Assembly (NCBI RefSeq): GCF_900109885.1
Contig: NZ_FOBS01000005.1
Span: forward strand, 141,897-205,896
DNA length: 64,000 nucleotides
Origin: Syntrophus gentianae
GTDB taxonomy: Bacteria > Desulfobacterota > Syntrophia > Syntrophales > Syntrophaceae
Direction of reading: 5' to 3'
Below, in pieces: positions 1 through 9,241 of the stretch; position 1 is the stretch's first letter; every line of letters begins with the position of its first letter. The translations under genes and the position numbers were made by a program. The notes beneath the pieces were generated by a model. It had not been told where the DNA came from and searched no databases. It saw only the letters and a list, made by a program, of their open reading frames with translations.

Positions 1-199
1 TAATATCGCGAATATTATAGGATATTTTTTCAAAGGTTGCGGCTTTATGAACTGGTGAACGAGAGAGTGTTACACAATCACGATAGCATGAATTATCAGC
101 ATCATCGACTGCAGTAGCATTTTTGCTGTCTGCTTTCGTTTTTATATGCTTATTGTATGCCTTAATTACGCTATCAACTTGATAAACAGATATCGTCAT
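1..199 (-). CDS. Partial FlgM-associated (DVU0524-like) flagellar protein, N-terminal part
   Basis: An open frame starts at the ATG at 199 and runs off the left edge with no stop, giving 66 residues beginning MTISVYQVDSVIKAYNKHIK. A Shine-Dalgarno-like AGAGGG lies just upstream. The later stretch VTLSRSPVHKAATFEKISYNI resembles the short FlgM-associated proteins of Deltaproteobacteria, in which a V-SLS-type segment precedes the C terminus; I recognise this by general resemblance only. A sigma-28-like promoter upstream (241-267) fits a late flagellar gene, so flagellar genes probably continue to the left of the window. The 3' end is missing, so length and full identity cannot be judged. Confidence 0.6.
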   Translation of the reverse strand, partial: MTISVYQVDSVIKAYNKHIKTKADSKNATAVDDADNSCYRDCVTLSRSPVHKAATFEKISYNIRDI

Positions 200-240
200 A
201 GCGAACCCTCTTCTTTTGATTTACTGTTAACCCATTTACT

Positions 241-267
241 GAATCGGTAGAAATCTAAAAATCTTTA
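241..267 (-). promoter_or_regulatory. Sigma-28 (FliA)-type promoter for the partial flagellar gene
   Basis: On the minus strand TAAAGATT (260-267) is followed after exactly 11 bases by ACCGATTC (241-248). The FliA consensus is TAAAGTTT-N11-GCCGATAA, so spacing is exact and both boxes match closely. The predicted start of transcription lies about 35 bases before the ATG at 199. Confidence 0.6.
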
Positions 268-328
268 GGCGTAATTTTTCGTGTAAAAAGAACCCGAGTT
301 TTCCGTAAAAGAACATTTTTTTTATTTC

Positions 329-344
329 TGGAATTTTTCTTGCT
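329..344 (+). promoter_or_regulatory. Possible sigma-54 promoter before the TPR gene
   Basis: TGGAATTTTTCTTGCT keeps the GG (330-331) and GC (342-343) dinucleotides at the 12-base offset required for -24/-12 promoters, although the CACG part of the -24 box is poor. It points at the gene starting at 412. The sequence is AT-rich, so chance occurrence is possible. Confidence 0.4.
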
Positions 345-411
345 ATTACCCATACATAAAGATTAACCACCTTGCTTTTTAACATCAGGACTGTCTCTTG
401 GGGGATTAAAG

Positions 412-1170
412 ATGAAAGATACCATTAATCGGGAAGAAGTTGGTCGAATAGAAAAAAAATTGAATGAAGCCAGATTACTTCTTCAGCAGAACAAATTGCA
501 CTCCTCTCTGATCAAATTTAAAGATGCTCTGGAAAGTTTGCTGAGGACAAAAATGCTGCCCTCCGATGCTAAGGATCTAAAAGAAAAATTTAATATTTTT
601 CAGGATCTTATGTCGAATACCCCGAGTTTTATAGAAACGTATGGCCCTGTGAAATTCCGTGATAATGACGCCGGCACAACGTTGGAATTCGTCAACCAGC
701 TGCTCATTGTTAAAGATCAGGAGATCAAGGGATATATGGAAGAAAAGGCCGCTCTGTCGGAAGAAAATGCTCAAGAAACAGATCTGCCAGCGGAGACGGA
801 AGATTCCAAGATTGAGATTCGCGCAAAGGAAGCAAAAAGCTATCTTGATAATGATAATTTTGAAGCTGCAAAGGAAATAATAGGCAAGAACGATGAAATA
901 CTCTGGTGGCTTCTCCAGTCGTATAACACTTCAGGCATTGAACACCGCCGACAGGGAAATTTCCGTGAGGCCCTTTCCGACTTTAAAAAAGCCCTTTCCC
1001 TTCAACCAGACGATGAGGGATTGTACTACAACATCGCCCGCATCCATATCGAAATGAATGAGTGGAAAGAAGCATTACAGGCTATTTCGGAGGCTTTGAA
1101 AATCAACCCCGAGTTTATTGAGGGGAAAAATCTGGAATCCTTTATCCGCAAGACTTCAAATAAGGTTTAA
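412..1170 (+). CDS. TPR-repeat protein of unknown function
   Basis: A 252-residue soluble protein without a signal peptide. The N-terminal half (residues 10-60) is a charged helical segment resembling a degenerate TPR (EARLLLQQNKLHSSLIKFKDALESL). The C-terminal part holds two clear TPR units at about 170-235 (GNFREALSDFKKALSLQPDD and NEWKEALQAISEALKINPE). Such repeats bind protein partners; none can be named from sequence. The ATG follows a TTGGGGGA ribosome site. The divergent neighbour looks flagellar and a sigma-54-like promoter lies upstream, so a motility- or secretion-related role is possible but inferred only from context. It converges with tyrA. Confidence 0.7.
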   Translation: MKDTINREEVGRIEKKLNEARLLLQQNKLHSSLIKFKDALESLLRTKMLPSDAKDLKEKFNIFQDLMSNTPSFIETYGPVKFRDNDAGTTLEFVNQLLIVKDQEIKGYMEEKAALSEENAQETDLPAETEDSKIEIRAKEAKSYLDNDNFEAAKEIIGKNDEILWWLLQSYNTSGIEHRRQGNFREALSDFKKALSLQPDDEGLYYNIARIHIEMNEWKEALQAISEALKINPEFIEGKNLESFIRKTSNKV

Positions 1171-1224
1171 CGATCCTCTTTGATCCGGGACGGGCAAGAA
1201 CCCCGCAGACAGTCAGGAAGGATC

Positions 1225-2007
1225 CTATTTGAACATTTCCGGAAAGCGGTTTCCGGCATCCTGAAGCTGCTTCTCAAGGGTTTTGGCGTCACGAATATCA
1301 ATAAGATTCTTCAGTTCCTTCACCGTTTGTTCATACGACTCCAGAATGACAGGCAGATAGGGATTCCGGGTGAGGATTTCCGAATACATGCGGGCGTTGT
1401 GACTGAACACTTCCTTGATGATCCGGATTTTCTCCTCAAAAATCGGCGTCATATAGGGTTTAAGTGCCTCGATATCCGTCCCCAGCGCAGTCATGGCAAG
1501 TCCGAAGGTCATGGTGTTGAAGTGGTTCAACCCCTGGATGATGCCCATGAATCGATCATGCTCCTCCGGAGAAGTCTCCACGAGTCGCGCCCCATTCTTT
1601 TTTAAAATCCTCAGCAGCCAGGCAAGCCATTTGCCGCTGCCCGGCCGGACCGGGCAGAGAACGAAGGAATAGCCATCCATTGAAGGCACTTCCGGACCGA
1701 AGAGAGGGTGCGTTCCAATCACGTCGCACTCGGCACAACGCAGCATGGCATCTACCGGCTCCACCTTGAGGGAGGTGATGTCCATCAGCAGGGCATCTTT
1801 CCCCATGACAGGTCCGATTCGTTCGATCACCTCCGTCGTAACGCTGACGGGCACACTCACGAGAACGACGGAACATCGCTTCCCCATCTCTTCCAGACTC
1901 ATTCCTTCGTCTTTATCTGCAATATGAACCGAATATCCCTGGTTCTCGAAAAATCTTCCGAACCACCGGCCCATATCCCCTTTGCCGCCGATAATGCCAA
2001 CTTCCAT
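1225..2007 (-). CDS. tyrA: Prephenate dehydrogenase
   Basis: A 260-residue protein that should oxidise prephenate to 4-hydroxyphenylpyruvate with NAD(P)+, the committed step to tyrosine. The N terminus has a Rossmann nucleotide-binding loop, GIIGGKGDMGRW at residues 4-15. The segment GTHPLFGPEVPS (about 97-108) is the family's conserved catalytic His region. It lacks the chorismate mutase domain found in enteric TyrA; that activity is instead fused to the dehydroquinate dehydratase upstream in the same operon. It is the last gene of the aro operon, 35 bases after aroC. An arogenate dehydrogenase is the main alternative. Confidence 0.88.
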   Translation of the reverse strand: MEVGIIGGKGDMGRWFGRFFENQGYSVHIADKDEGMSLEEMGKRCSVVLVSVPVSVTTEVIERIGPVMGKDALLMDITSLKVEPVDAMLRCAECDVIGTHPLFGPEVPSMDGYSFVLCPVRPGSGKWLAWLLRILKKNGARLVETSPEEHDRFMGIIQGLNHFNTMTFGLAMTALGTDIEALKPYMTPIFEEKIRIIKEVFSHNARMYSEILTRNPYLPVILESYEQTVKELKNLIDIRDAKTLEKQLQDAGNRFPEMFK

Positions 2008-2042
2008 AGTATCTGTCGCCTTCCTTCTTTACCTCTTTCCGG

Positions 2043-3107
2043 TCATAAAGTGCCGGCCTTCTGCCGCAGCAGATGATCGGCCAGGACAATCTGCACCATT
2101 GCCTCACAGACGGGGACGATTCGCGGGATAACACAGATATCGTGTCTGCCGCCGATGGAGAGCGTCGTTGAATGCCCCTCCGTATCGACTGTCTCCTGAG
2201 TCCGGGAAATGGAGGGAATCGGCTTACAGGCAACCCTTAGAACGATTTCTTCTCCGTTGGTGATCCCGGCCAGAATCCCGCCGGCGGAGTTGGACAGGAA
2301 TCCGCCGGGACTCAAAGGGTCATTGCTTTCCGATCCCAACAGGTCCGCCACGGCGAAACCCGCCCCGATCTCCACGCCTTTGACGGTGCCTATGCTCATG
2401 AGCGCCCCGGCCAGATCGGCATCCATCTTGTCGAAGACCGGCTCTCCCAGCCCGGTGGGACAGCCGCGTACAACGATTTCCACGATCCCTCCCAGGGTAT
2501 CTCCCTGCTGTCGGACTTCTGCCAGCCGCTCCGTCATCCTGCGCACGGCGTCGGGATCGGGACAGAACAAATCGTTCTCCAGGGACTCCTTATGGATCCC
2601 CTCCCCGCTCCGGGAAATGTGGATCCCCCCCAGGGCTACCGTATAGGCCAGAACCTCAATCCCCGCAGTGCCTGTCACCTGGGCGGCCACGGCCCCTGCC
2701 GCCACACGGGCCGCCGTTTCCCGTCCCGATGCCCGCCCTCCCCCTCGATGGTCTCGAAGGCCGTATTTCCTGTAATAGGTAAAATCTCCGTGTCCCGGAC
2801 GAAAAACCGTTCGCAGATGCTCATAGGCACTACTGTCCGCATCACGATTGCGGATGAGCAGCGCAATCGGCGTCCCCATTGTTTTTCCCTCAAAGACACC
2901 GGAGAGAATTTCCACGTGGTCCGCCTCCTGCCGGGGAGAGGCAAAGCGCTGCTCTCCCGGCTTTCTTTTGTCCAGGGCGGTTTGGATCTGCCCCTCGGAG
3001 AGCAGAAGCCCCGGCGGACAGCCATCAATAACGGCGCCGAGCGCGCTGCCGTGAGATTCGCCCCAGGTGGTCACCCGAAAGACGGTTCCTATGGTACTCC
3101 CTGACAT
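2043..3107 (-). CDS. aroC: Chorismate synthase
   Basis: A 354-residue enzyme converting 5-enolpyruvylshikimate 3-phosphate to chorismate, with reduced FMN as cofactor. The start MSGSTIGTVFRVTTWGESHG at 3107 is chosen because GGGAGGG lies just upstream and GESHG, the N-terminal signature, falls at its usual place; a longer frame reaches upstream but adds a non-family basic leader. Further family segments are the Arg/Gly-rich RGGGRASGRETAARVA region (about 113-128) and the C-terminal GRHD (GGRHDICVIPR). Length matches the family. It lies between aroK and tyrA. Confidence 0.93.
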   Translation of the reverse strand: MSGSTIGTVFRVTTWGESHGSALGAVIDGCPPGLLLSEGQIQTALDKRKPGEQRFASPRQEADHVEILSGVFEGKTMGTPIALLIRNRDADSSAYEHLRTVFRPGHGDFTYYRKYGLRDHRGGGRASGRETAARVAAGAVAAQVTGTAGIEVLAYTVALGGIHISRSGEGIHKESLENDLFCPDPDAVRRMTERLAEVRQQGDTLGGIVEIVVRGCPTGLGEPVFDKMDADLAGALMSIGTVKGVEIGAGFAVADLLGSESNDPLSPGGFLSNSAGGILAGITNGEEIVLRVACKPIPSISRTQETVDTEGHSTTLSIGGRHDICVIPRIVPVCEAMVQIVLADHLLRQKAGTL

Positions 3108-3165
3108 CCCTACCCTCCCTTCTCCACAGAATCTGACCCGGTATACCGACCGATATCGCCTCTTC

Positions 3166-3771
3166 TTACCCCCCTCGAGACCCCGATCCATCCGAAGCGG
3201 CAGCTTCTTTTGAACCATTCAGAGAGAAACGGCAAAGGATCTCCTCGACAATCTCCTCCAGAGTTGCCGAAGAAGTGTCGATAACCAGATCGGCCAGGCG
3301 TCGATAGATCGGCATGCGCTGCGTCAAAATCTCCGTTGTTTCCCTGATTGCGTCCTGTTCTGAAAGTTCCGCGGTATCCTTTGCCGAAAAAGACGGCCTC
3401 TGCCCGTGACTTGCCGGGTCATTCCTCATCCGTCGGACAAGGATCCCTTCCTCGGCGGTCAGCAAGACGATCCAGCCCATCGCTTTCAGCACCCCGGCAT
3501 TTTCCGGATCCAGGACGGCTCCGCCCCCGGTGGCCACGACACAGCGGTGGATCGTCTCCAGGGAACGAAGGGCCGCCTTTTCCCTTTCCCGGAAAAAGGC
3601 CCATCCCTCCTGATCCACCATGTCCCGAATGGACCGGCCCTCGCGGGCTTCGACGAGGACATCGGTATCATGAAAGGGGCGGTTCAGCCGTCGGGCCAGT
3701 TCCCGGCCGACAGAAGTCTTTCCCGTTCCGCGATATCCGATGAGGATGATGTTCCGGTCATTTGGAAGCAT
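3166..3771 (-). CDS. aroK: Shikimate kinase
   Basis: Phosphorylates shikimate with ATP. From the ATG at 3771 the product has 201 residues: Walker A GYRGTGKTS at about 12-20, the shikimate-contacting DTDVLVE and ARREGRS-like region after it, and the central GGGAVLD. A further upstream in-frame start would overlap aroA by 66 bases; 3771 is preferred because it puts the P-loop at the usual distance from the N terminus and leaves 11 bases after the aroA stop. The ribosome site is weak, suggesting translational coupling to aroA. The C-terminal tail is about 20 residues longer than typical and low in complexity. Confidence 0.9.
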   Translation of the reverse strand: MLPNDRNIILIGYRGTGKTSVGRELARRLNRPFHDTDVLVEAREGRSIRDMVDQEGWAFFREREKAALRSLETIHRCVVATGGGAVLDPENAGVLKAMGWIVLLTAEEGILVRRMRNDPASHGQRPSFSAKDTAELSEQDAIRETTEILTQRMPIYRRLADLVIDTSSATLEEIVEEILCRFSLNGSKEAAASDGSGSRGG

Positions 3772-3782
3772 TCTTTTATGCC

Positions 3783-5054
3783 CTATCGTGTGCCTGGCTC
3801 CAGTTTCTTCAACTCTTCCCAGAATCCGGGAAAGGATTTCCTGACGCATCCCCGGTCCGCAATCCTTATCCCCGGAATCGCCAGACCGGCGATGGCAAAA
3901 CTCATGGCAATCCGATGGTCGTCATAGCTTTCGATATCCCCTCCATGGGGGTCGCCGCCATCGATGATCAAACCATCCGCTGTTTCCCGGGCGGCAATAC
4001 CGATTCGCCCCAGTTCAGCTGCAAGGGCTGCCAGACGGTTGCTTTCCTTGATGCGCAGATGGGACGCCCCCGTGATAACGGTGCGTCCCGAGCGGAATAC
4101 CGCCAGGACCGCCAGCGACGGGACCATATCGGGGATATCCCCCATGGCGAGTTCCACGTCTCCGGGATTCAGTTTTCCCCCCGCTACTTCAACACCCCCA
4201 TCTCTCCAGGTCACCGTACATCCCAGGTCCTCTATAATCCTTAAAAAACGTGCATCTCCCTGTACGCTCTCTCCCGTAAGATTCGGCACGCAGACTCGCG
4301 CCAGCCCCAGGGCTGCCGCCAGAAAGAAGTAGGAAGCGCTGGAATAATCCCCCTCGATCACAAAGGAGCGTGCCGTATAGGATTGACCGGCCGGGACAAA
4401 AAAAATGTTGTCCTTCTGCCTTTCAACAGCAACCCCGAACTGCTCCATCACCTGGAGCGTCATGTTGATATAAGGTTCGGAAACGGTGCGACCGGCAAGT
4501 CGAATCTTCACATCGCGAGCCGCGTATGGACTGCTGAGAAGCAGGGAGGAAACATACTGGCTGCTGTCCAGATCCGTGAAAACGGTGCGCCCTCCGGGAA
4601 GCCCGCGTGCTTTGATCATAAGGGGGGGACATCCTGAATTTTCGGGAGTTTCGATCGTTACCCCCATGCAGCGCAGAACCTGCAGCAGCGGTAAAACAGG
4701 CCGCTCGCGAAGGCGGGGAGTGCCATCCAGGAGAAAGATTCCTTCTCCCAGACAAACCAGAGTCGTCAGAAAACGCAGTGCCGTTCCGTTGTTTCCCAGG
4801 AAAATCTTCTCCACGGGTGCTTGAATCCAGCCTCCCGTTCCCGCAATCCGGATTTCCTTTTCCTCGATGGAAATTTTTGCGCCGAGAAGTTCCAGGGCCT
4901 TCATGAGATAATGGGTATCTTCCGCGAGCAGGGCATTCTGCAACCGTGATTCCCCTTTCGCCAGGGCGGCAGCGATTAAAGCCCGCTGTGTGATGCTCTT
5001 CGAACCTGGGACCTCAAGGGTCACCCTTCGGATGGATCGGCCATCAGAACTCAT
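3783..5054 (-). CDS. aroA: 3-phosphoshikimate 1-carboxyvinyltransferase (EPSP synthase)
   Basis: A 423-residue enzyme that condenses phosphoenolpyruvate with shikimate 3-phosphate. The N-terminal PGSKSITQRAL signature, the LGNNGTALRF motif and the C-terminal DDHRIAMSFAIAGL are all present. The start at 5054 overlaps the aroE stop (TGATG), which decides it against a longer frame that adds 47 Gly/Arg-rich residues. The active-site GNNGT has Asn where many enzymes have Gly-Asn-Ala; this and glyphosate sensitivity class cannot be settled by eye. Confidence 0.93.
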   Translation of the reverse strand: MSSDGRSIRRVTLEVPGSKSITQRALIAAALAKGESRLQNALLAEDTHYLMKALELLGAKISIEEKEIRIAGTGGWIQAPVEKIFLGNNGTALRFLTTLVCLGEGIFLLDGTPRLRERPVLPLLQVLRCMGVTIETPENSGCPPLMIKARGLPGGRTVFTDLDSSQYVSSLLLSSPYAARDVKIRLAGRTVSEPYINMTLQVMEQFGVAVERQKDNIFFVPAGQSYTARSFVIEGDYSSASYFFLAAALGLARVCVPNLTGESVQGDARFLRIIEDLGCTVTWRDGGVEVAGGKLNPGDVELAMGDIPDMVPSLAVLAVFRSGRTVITGASHLRIKESNRLAALAAELGRIGIAARETADGLIIDGGDPHGGDIESYDDHRIAMSFAIAGLAIPGIRIADRGCVRKSFPGFWEELKKLEPGTR

Positions 5055-5929
5055 CAGCGCTCCTTTTCCCTTCTTTCCAGTTCCTCTCGCACAACCTGCC
5101 GCATTCGATCCACCGGAGCCTCCATTGCGGTCCACAGGCGAAACTGTGCCGCGCCCTGTTCCACAAACATCTCCACCCCGGATAACACCGCACATCCGGC
5201 CTGCTCAGCTTCCCGCAACAGCCGCGTCTGCAGGGGATTGTAAATCACATCGGCGACAAGGCGAAAATGGTGGAGTACTTGGGCGGGAACGGGAGAGGCG
5301 TCCGTATTCGGCATCATCCCGACAGGGGTTGTGTTGATCAGGACGTCGCCTTTCAGCTCCCCGATGGCTGTCAAGGGATAAAAGGGGCAGCCGAACTCCG
5401 CGGCAAGAACCCGGCCCTGTTCTTCTGTCCGGTTGACCACCACCGGATTCCCTCCTTCAGAGATCAGGCCATAGAGGGCGGCCCGTGCGGTCCCACCGGC
5501 GCCGAGGACAACGACCTGCTTTCCTTTAATCTCCGTCACCCTCCGCAGCGCCCGGAAGAGCCCTTCCCAGTCGGTGTTTGTTCCCATCAACCGCACCCCT
5601 TGACGGATCAGCGTATTCACGGCTCCGATGGCACGGGCCTGATCATCGAGATCATCGAGCAAGGCCATCACCTCTCTTTTGAACGGTATCGTCACGCTGG
5701 CTCCCCGGTATCCTTCCTTTCTGAGCTTTTCCACTGCCTCTTTCAGATCGGACACGTCCCAGGCTTCATAAGAGCCGGCGAGGTTGAGAAATTTCAGGGC
5801 GGCCGCATGCATGAGGGGAGAAAGGCTGTGCCCTACGGGATGGCCGAGGAGGGCCAGGCGAAACGGTTCACGGAAGTTCGTCGGCGACGGGATTGGATTA
5901 AGGGAATCACTCTCCTTAGAAAAGGTCAT
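5054..5929 (-). CDS. aroE: Shikimate 5-dehydrogenase
   Basis: A 291-residue NADPH-dependent enzyme reducing 3-dehydroshikimate to shikimate. Visible are the substrate-binding GHPVGHSLSPLMHAAAL (about 29-45), the catalytic Lys in IPFKREV, NTDWEG, and the cofactor loop GAGGTARAALYGL. The ATG overlaps the preceding stop by four bases (ATGA), indicating translational coupling to the mutase/dehydratase fusion. Confidence 0.93.
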   Translation of the reverse strand: MTFSKESDSLNPIPSPTNFREPFRLALLGHPVGHSLSPLMHAAALKFLNLAGSYEAWDVSDLKEAVEKLRKEGYRGASVTIPFKREVMALLDDLDDQARAIGAVNTLIRQGVRLMGTNTDWEGLFRALRRVTEIKGKQVVVLGAGGTARAALYGLISEGGNPVVVNRTEEQGRVLAAEFGCPFYPLTAIGELKGDVLINTTPVGMMPNTDASPVPAQVLHHFRLVADVIYNPLQTRLLREAEQAGCAVLSGVEMFVEQGAAQFRLWTAMEAPVDRMRQVVREELERREKER

Positions 5930-7026
5930 TTTCCCGTTTTCCCTCTTTCGGCAGAAAGGCCTTCTGCTGACCCCTCGGATTTCTTTCCCTTCTCCGATCC
6001 GCTTCCACCCAGGATTTCCAGAATTCTGAAAAGCTCCGCAGCGGTCAGTTGACCGGGCGCCGTAGCCGTCTCCTTTTCCAGGGAAGCAAAGGTAAAATGG
6101 GCTCCGAGTAGAGGGGCCAGAATCCGGCTTATTTTTCCCAATTCCCCCATGGAGAAGGCGACAATCTCCTGCCCTTTCCCCAAGGACCAGGGGATGAGCC
6201 GCAACACCCGCAGGTTATCCGCCATGGTGCGGGCAAAGGTCACGATCTTGATGACCCGGGCGCCGGCTTCCCGGCAGGCCCTCCAGAGATCCTCAAGGGC
6301 GGCGTCAGAGGGGGTCGAAGAAAAGTCGTGGCAGGACACAATGAGCTGCGTCCGCCCAAGATGTTCACCGATGAGACTTTTCAATGTCTCCCGCAGGGCA
6401 ACCGGCGAGCTGAGTTCAATATCCACATAATCGACCCCCAGGAGGATGGCTTCCTGCAGAACGGCGATCCGTTCCCCTTCCCTCTCCGAATTTTCGGCGA
6501 CCGGCGAAAGCCCGCTTTCTTCCCCCTTTCGATGGGTTACCACAATCTTAACGGGAAAGGGATTCCTGCGGATTTCCCCAACCAGATCCTTCAGATTCCC
6601 GCCGCTGATCAAATCCATTCTCAATTCCAACAGATCCGCCAAGGGAGAAGCCGCTGAAATCTGCTTAAGCGCCTCGTCACTCCCCGGCCCCACCACCGGA
6701 ATGCAGACTTTAACCCTACCCAGTCCCTCCCAGTCTTGACCGGGCAGAAGGGCCGTCATCAGGGTATTCTGCAGATAGCGGGAGGCGGCGACCACCTGGC
6801 CGAATATGGCGGAGAGGATTGAAACCGGCATGGGCCCGTTATTGAACTGTGCCAGACGGCCATAAACCTGCTCCTCCTGCACCGGGTCATAAATTTCCAT
6901 CCCCAGGTCTGCTTTTTTCCTGCCGATTTCCAGGGCAAGGGCCGCCCTTTCATTGAGCAGATCAACGATCCGGGTATCGGTGTTCTGAATGGATTCTCTC
7001 AGTTCTTCCAGCGATTGTCCGCTCAC
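5926..7026 (-). CDS. Bifunctional chorismate mutase / 3-dehydroquinate dehydratase (type I)
   Basis: A 366-residue fusion. Residues 1-90 are an AroQ-class chorismate mutase: helix with LRESIQNTDTRIVDLLNERAALALEIGRKK and the YDPVQEEQV segment. Residues from about 108 to 340 are a type I dehydroquinase: VCIPVVGPG, LLELRMDLI, VVTHRK, YVDIEL, IVSCHDF and the Schiff-base Lys region RVIKIVTFA. The two halves catalyse non-adjacent steps, dehydration of 3-dehydroquinate early in the shikimate pathway and rearrangement of chorismate to prephenate after its end. The mutase half supplies the activity that the short TyrA of this operon lacks. A four-base overlap joins it to aroB upstream and to aroE downstream. 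Confidence 0.88.
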   Translation of the reverse strand: MSGQSLEELRESIQNTDTRIVDLLNERAALALEIGRKKADLGMEIYDPVQEEQVYGRLAQFNNGPMPVSILSAIFGQVVAASRYLQNTLMTALLPGQDWEGLGRVKVCIPVVGPGSDEALKQISAASPLADLLELRMDLISGGNLKDLVGEIRRNPFPVKIVVTHRKGEESGLSPVAENSEREGERIAVLQEAILLGVDYVDIELSSPVALRETLKSLIGEHLGRTQLIVSCHDFSSTPSDAALEDLWRACREAGARVIKIVTFARTMADNLRVLRLIPWSLGKGQEIVAFSMGELGKISRILAPLLGAHFTFASLEKETATAPGQLTAAELFRILEILGGSGSEKGKKSEGSAEGLSAERGKTGK

Positions 7027-8117
7027 GATGTCATTTCCCCCAGTATCTTCTCCAGAAGGGACGTCTCGACTTCCTTACTGATAAAGGGTATGCCGATTTT
7101 TTTCAACAGGATAAAGGGCAGTTCACTCCCTTCCTTCTTCTTGTCCATCGCGAGCCTTTCCAGAGCATCCGGCAGGGAAAGACCCTCCGGAATCCGGACA
7201 GGCAGGCCAAGTTCCCCGATCAGGGCCTCGATCCGGTCTCTTTCCTCCGGAGAGAGGAAGCCCGCGTAGACGGAAATCCGCGACGCGGCGATCATCCCCA
7301 GGGCAACCGCCTTTCCGTGAGCCAGGGTAAAATTCGAAGCGGCTTCCAGGGCGTGGCCGAGCGTATGACCAAAATTCAAGATGCGCCGGAACCCCGATTC
7401 CTGTTCATCGATCTCCACGACCCCTTTTTTGATCCGGCAGGATCGTTCAATGACCGTCTCCAGGATCTCCCGATTTCTGGCGCGGAGGGCCGGGACTTCC
7501 CTTTCAAGCTGCTCAAAAAATCCCGGTTCGTCAATCAGTCCGTATTTGACAATCTCCGCCAGGCCGTTGAGATATTCCTCATCGGAAAGGGTTTCCAGAA
7601 ATTTGAGATCGGTGAAAATCCGTTTCGGCTGATAGAAGGTCCCCAGGAGGTTTTTCCCCTGGGGAAGGTTGACGGCCGTTTTCCCGCCGATGCTGCTGTC
7701 CACCTGAGCCATCAGCGTTGTGGGAATCTGGATGAACGGGACGGAACGCATGTAAATGGACGCCACAAAACCCGTCATATCCCCCACCACGCCGCCTCCC
7801 AGGGCAATCAGCAGGGAATGGCGATCCAGGCCCAGTTTCAGCAGCCGCGAGGTCAGTTCCAGGGTGGTCTCCATGGTCTTTGATCCCTCCCCTGCGAAAA
7901 ATTCCAGAAGATCGACGGTCAGTCCCAGTTCCCGGAGGATTTCGAGGAAAGCCTTCCCGTAAAGCCGGGAAACATTGGAATCGGTCACGATGACATAGCG
8001 GTTTGCTGGAAAATCCTTCGCGATGAGGAGACCGATTCGATCCTGGAAATCATAGCCGATGCAGATTTCATGGGATTCCGAGAGACGCTTGTCGAGGTGG
8101 ATTTTGATCCGGTTCAT
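7023..8117 (-). CDS. aroB: 3-dehydroquinate synthase
   Basis: A 364-residue NAD- and divalent-metal-dependent cyclase converting DAHP to 3-dehydroquinate. The NAD-binding [34 protein letters not shown] region and metal-binding [10 protein letters not shown] are intact. Its start overlaps the aroF stop by four bases (ATGA). Length is normal for the family. Confidence 0.94.
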   Translation of the reverse strand: MNRIKIHLDKRLSESHEICIGYDFQDRIGLLIAKDFPANRYVIVTDSNVSRLYGKAFLEILRELGLTVDLLEFFAGEGSKTMETTLELTSRLLKLGLDRHSLLIALGGGVVGDMTGFVASIYMRSVPFIQIPTTLMAQVDSSIGGKTAVNLPQGKNLLGTFYQPKRIFTDLKFLETLSDEEYLNGLAEIVKYGLIDEPGFFEQLEREVPALRARNREILETVIERSCRIKKGVVEIDEQESGFRRILNFGHTLGHALEAASNFTLAHGKAVALGMIAASRISVYAGFLSPEERDRIEALIGELGLPVRIPEGLSLPDALERLAMDKKKEGSELPFILLKKIGIPFISKEVETSLLEKILGEMTS

Positions 8118-9142
8118 ACCAGCACCCTTTCCGTAGCTCTCAGGAGATATTCCATCCGTTTCAGTTCTTCCATCAATTCGTAAAACGTCTCCGGTTTCAG
8201 GGACTGCGCCCCGTCGCAGAAAGCCTTCTCCGGCTGGGGATGCATCTCCACGATGATTCCATCGGCGCCGACGGCCAGGGCCGCCCGGCTCAGGGGGATG
8301 ACATATTTCCAGTGACCCGTCGCGTGACTGGGATCGATAACGACGGGCAGGTGGGTCAATTCTTTCAGGACGGGCACGGCACTGATATCCAGGGTATTGC
8401 GGGTGGCCGTTTCGAACGTTCTTATCCCCCGCTCGCAGAGGATCACCTGCTCATTTCCCGCTGACAGGATGTACTCCGCGGACATGAGCAGTTCTTCGAT
8501 GGTGGTCATCATCCCCCGTTTCAGAAGAACGGGTTTGCGCGACTGGCCGATTTTCTTCAGGAGGGCGAAGTTCTGGACATTCCGGGCTCCCACCTGGAGG
8601 ATGTCGGCATAGGCCTCGACTAGATCCACGTCCGCAGGATTCACCACCTCCGTAACCACGGGCATCCCCGTTTTTTCCCTGGCTTTTGCCAGCAGTTTCA
8701 GACCATCCTCTTCCATCCCCTGAAAACTGTATGGTGAAGTTCTCGGTTTGAATGCCCCTCCGCGCAGGATCTGGGCTCCGCCCTTCTTGGCGATGTAGGC
8801 GCTTTCCAGCAGCTGTTCCTCGCTTTCTATGGAACAGGGACCGGCCATAACGGTGAATGTTCCGTCCCCAACTCTCACATCGCCGATACGAACGATGGTA
8901 TCCTCGGCCTTGGCCTCCCGGCTGGTCAGCTTGTAGGGTTTGCGGATGGGAACAACCTTCTCCACGCCGGACAATGCCGCCAGATATTTGAGTTCCTCAC
9001 CGCCCCGCTCTCCTCCGATAGCCTTGACAACGGTCTGTTCCGTACCCTTGGAGTGGTAGGCCTTGTAGCCGATGGACTCCACCCAGTGAACGACATGGTC
9101 TATCTGAACTTCCGTTGCGTTTCTTTTCATGACGATAATCAT
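8114..9142 (-). CDS. aroF: 3-deoxy-7-phosphoheptulonate (DAHP) synthase, type I-beta
   Basis: First enzyme of the shikimate pathway, joining phosphoenolpyruvate and erythrose 4-phosphate. The 342-residue product starts at 9142, where AAGGA precedes [18 protein letters not shown]. Residues 1-70 form the ferredoxin-like regulatory domain seen in type I-beta enzymes, which in some relatives gives feedback inhibition by Tyr/Phe. The barrel follows, with [33 protein letters not shown] and VIDPSHATG. It is the first gene of the aro operon and sits behind an attenuator with an aromatic-rich leader peptide (9298-9393). A longer frame upstream is formed by the terminator hairpin itself and is not coding. 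Confidence 0.94.
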   Translation of the reverse strand: MIIVMKRNATEVQIDHVVHWVESIGYKAYHSKGTEQTVVKAIGGERGGEELKYLAALSGVEKVVPIRKPYKLTSREAKAEDTIVRIGDVRVGDGTFTVMAGPCSIESEEQLLESAYIAKKGGAQILRGGAFKPRTSPYSFQGMEEDGLKLLAKAREKTGMPVVTEVVNPADVDLVEAYADILQVGARNVQNFALLKKIGQSRKPVLLKRGMMTTIEELLMSAEYILSAGNEQVILCERGIRTFETATRNTLDISAVPVLKELTHLPVVIDPSHATGHWKYVIPLSRAALAVGADGIIVEMHPQPEKAFCDGAQSLKPETFYELMEELKRMEYLLRATERVLV

Positions 9143-9196
9143 GAGATCCTTCTCCTTTACCTGCCTTTTCCGCTGCATACGGAATCCGGCATCAAC

Positions 9197-9232
9197 AAAA
9201 ATGGCCATGGTGTCTGCTGCCACCATGGCCAT
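9197..9232 (-). terminator. Attenuator terminator in the aro leader
   Basis: Perfect 12-base inverted repeat ATGGCCATGGTG (9201-9212) and CACCATGGCCAT (9221-9232) with an 8-base loop. In the minus-strand transcript the stem is followed directly by a run of five U, ending 55 bases before the aroF start. It has the form of an intrinsic terminator placed in a leader. Confidence 0.8.
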
Positions 9233-9241
9233 AAAAGAAGA

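Noticed and set aside
9143..9232. A 30-residue N-terminal extension of aroF
   Set aside because: The extension is the translated terminator hairpin. The start at 9142 has its own ribosome site and the family N terminus.
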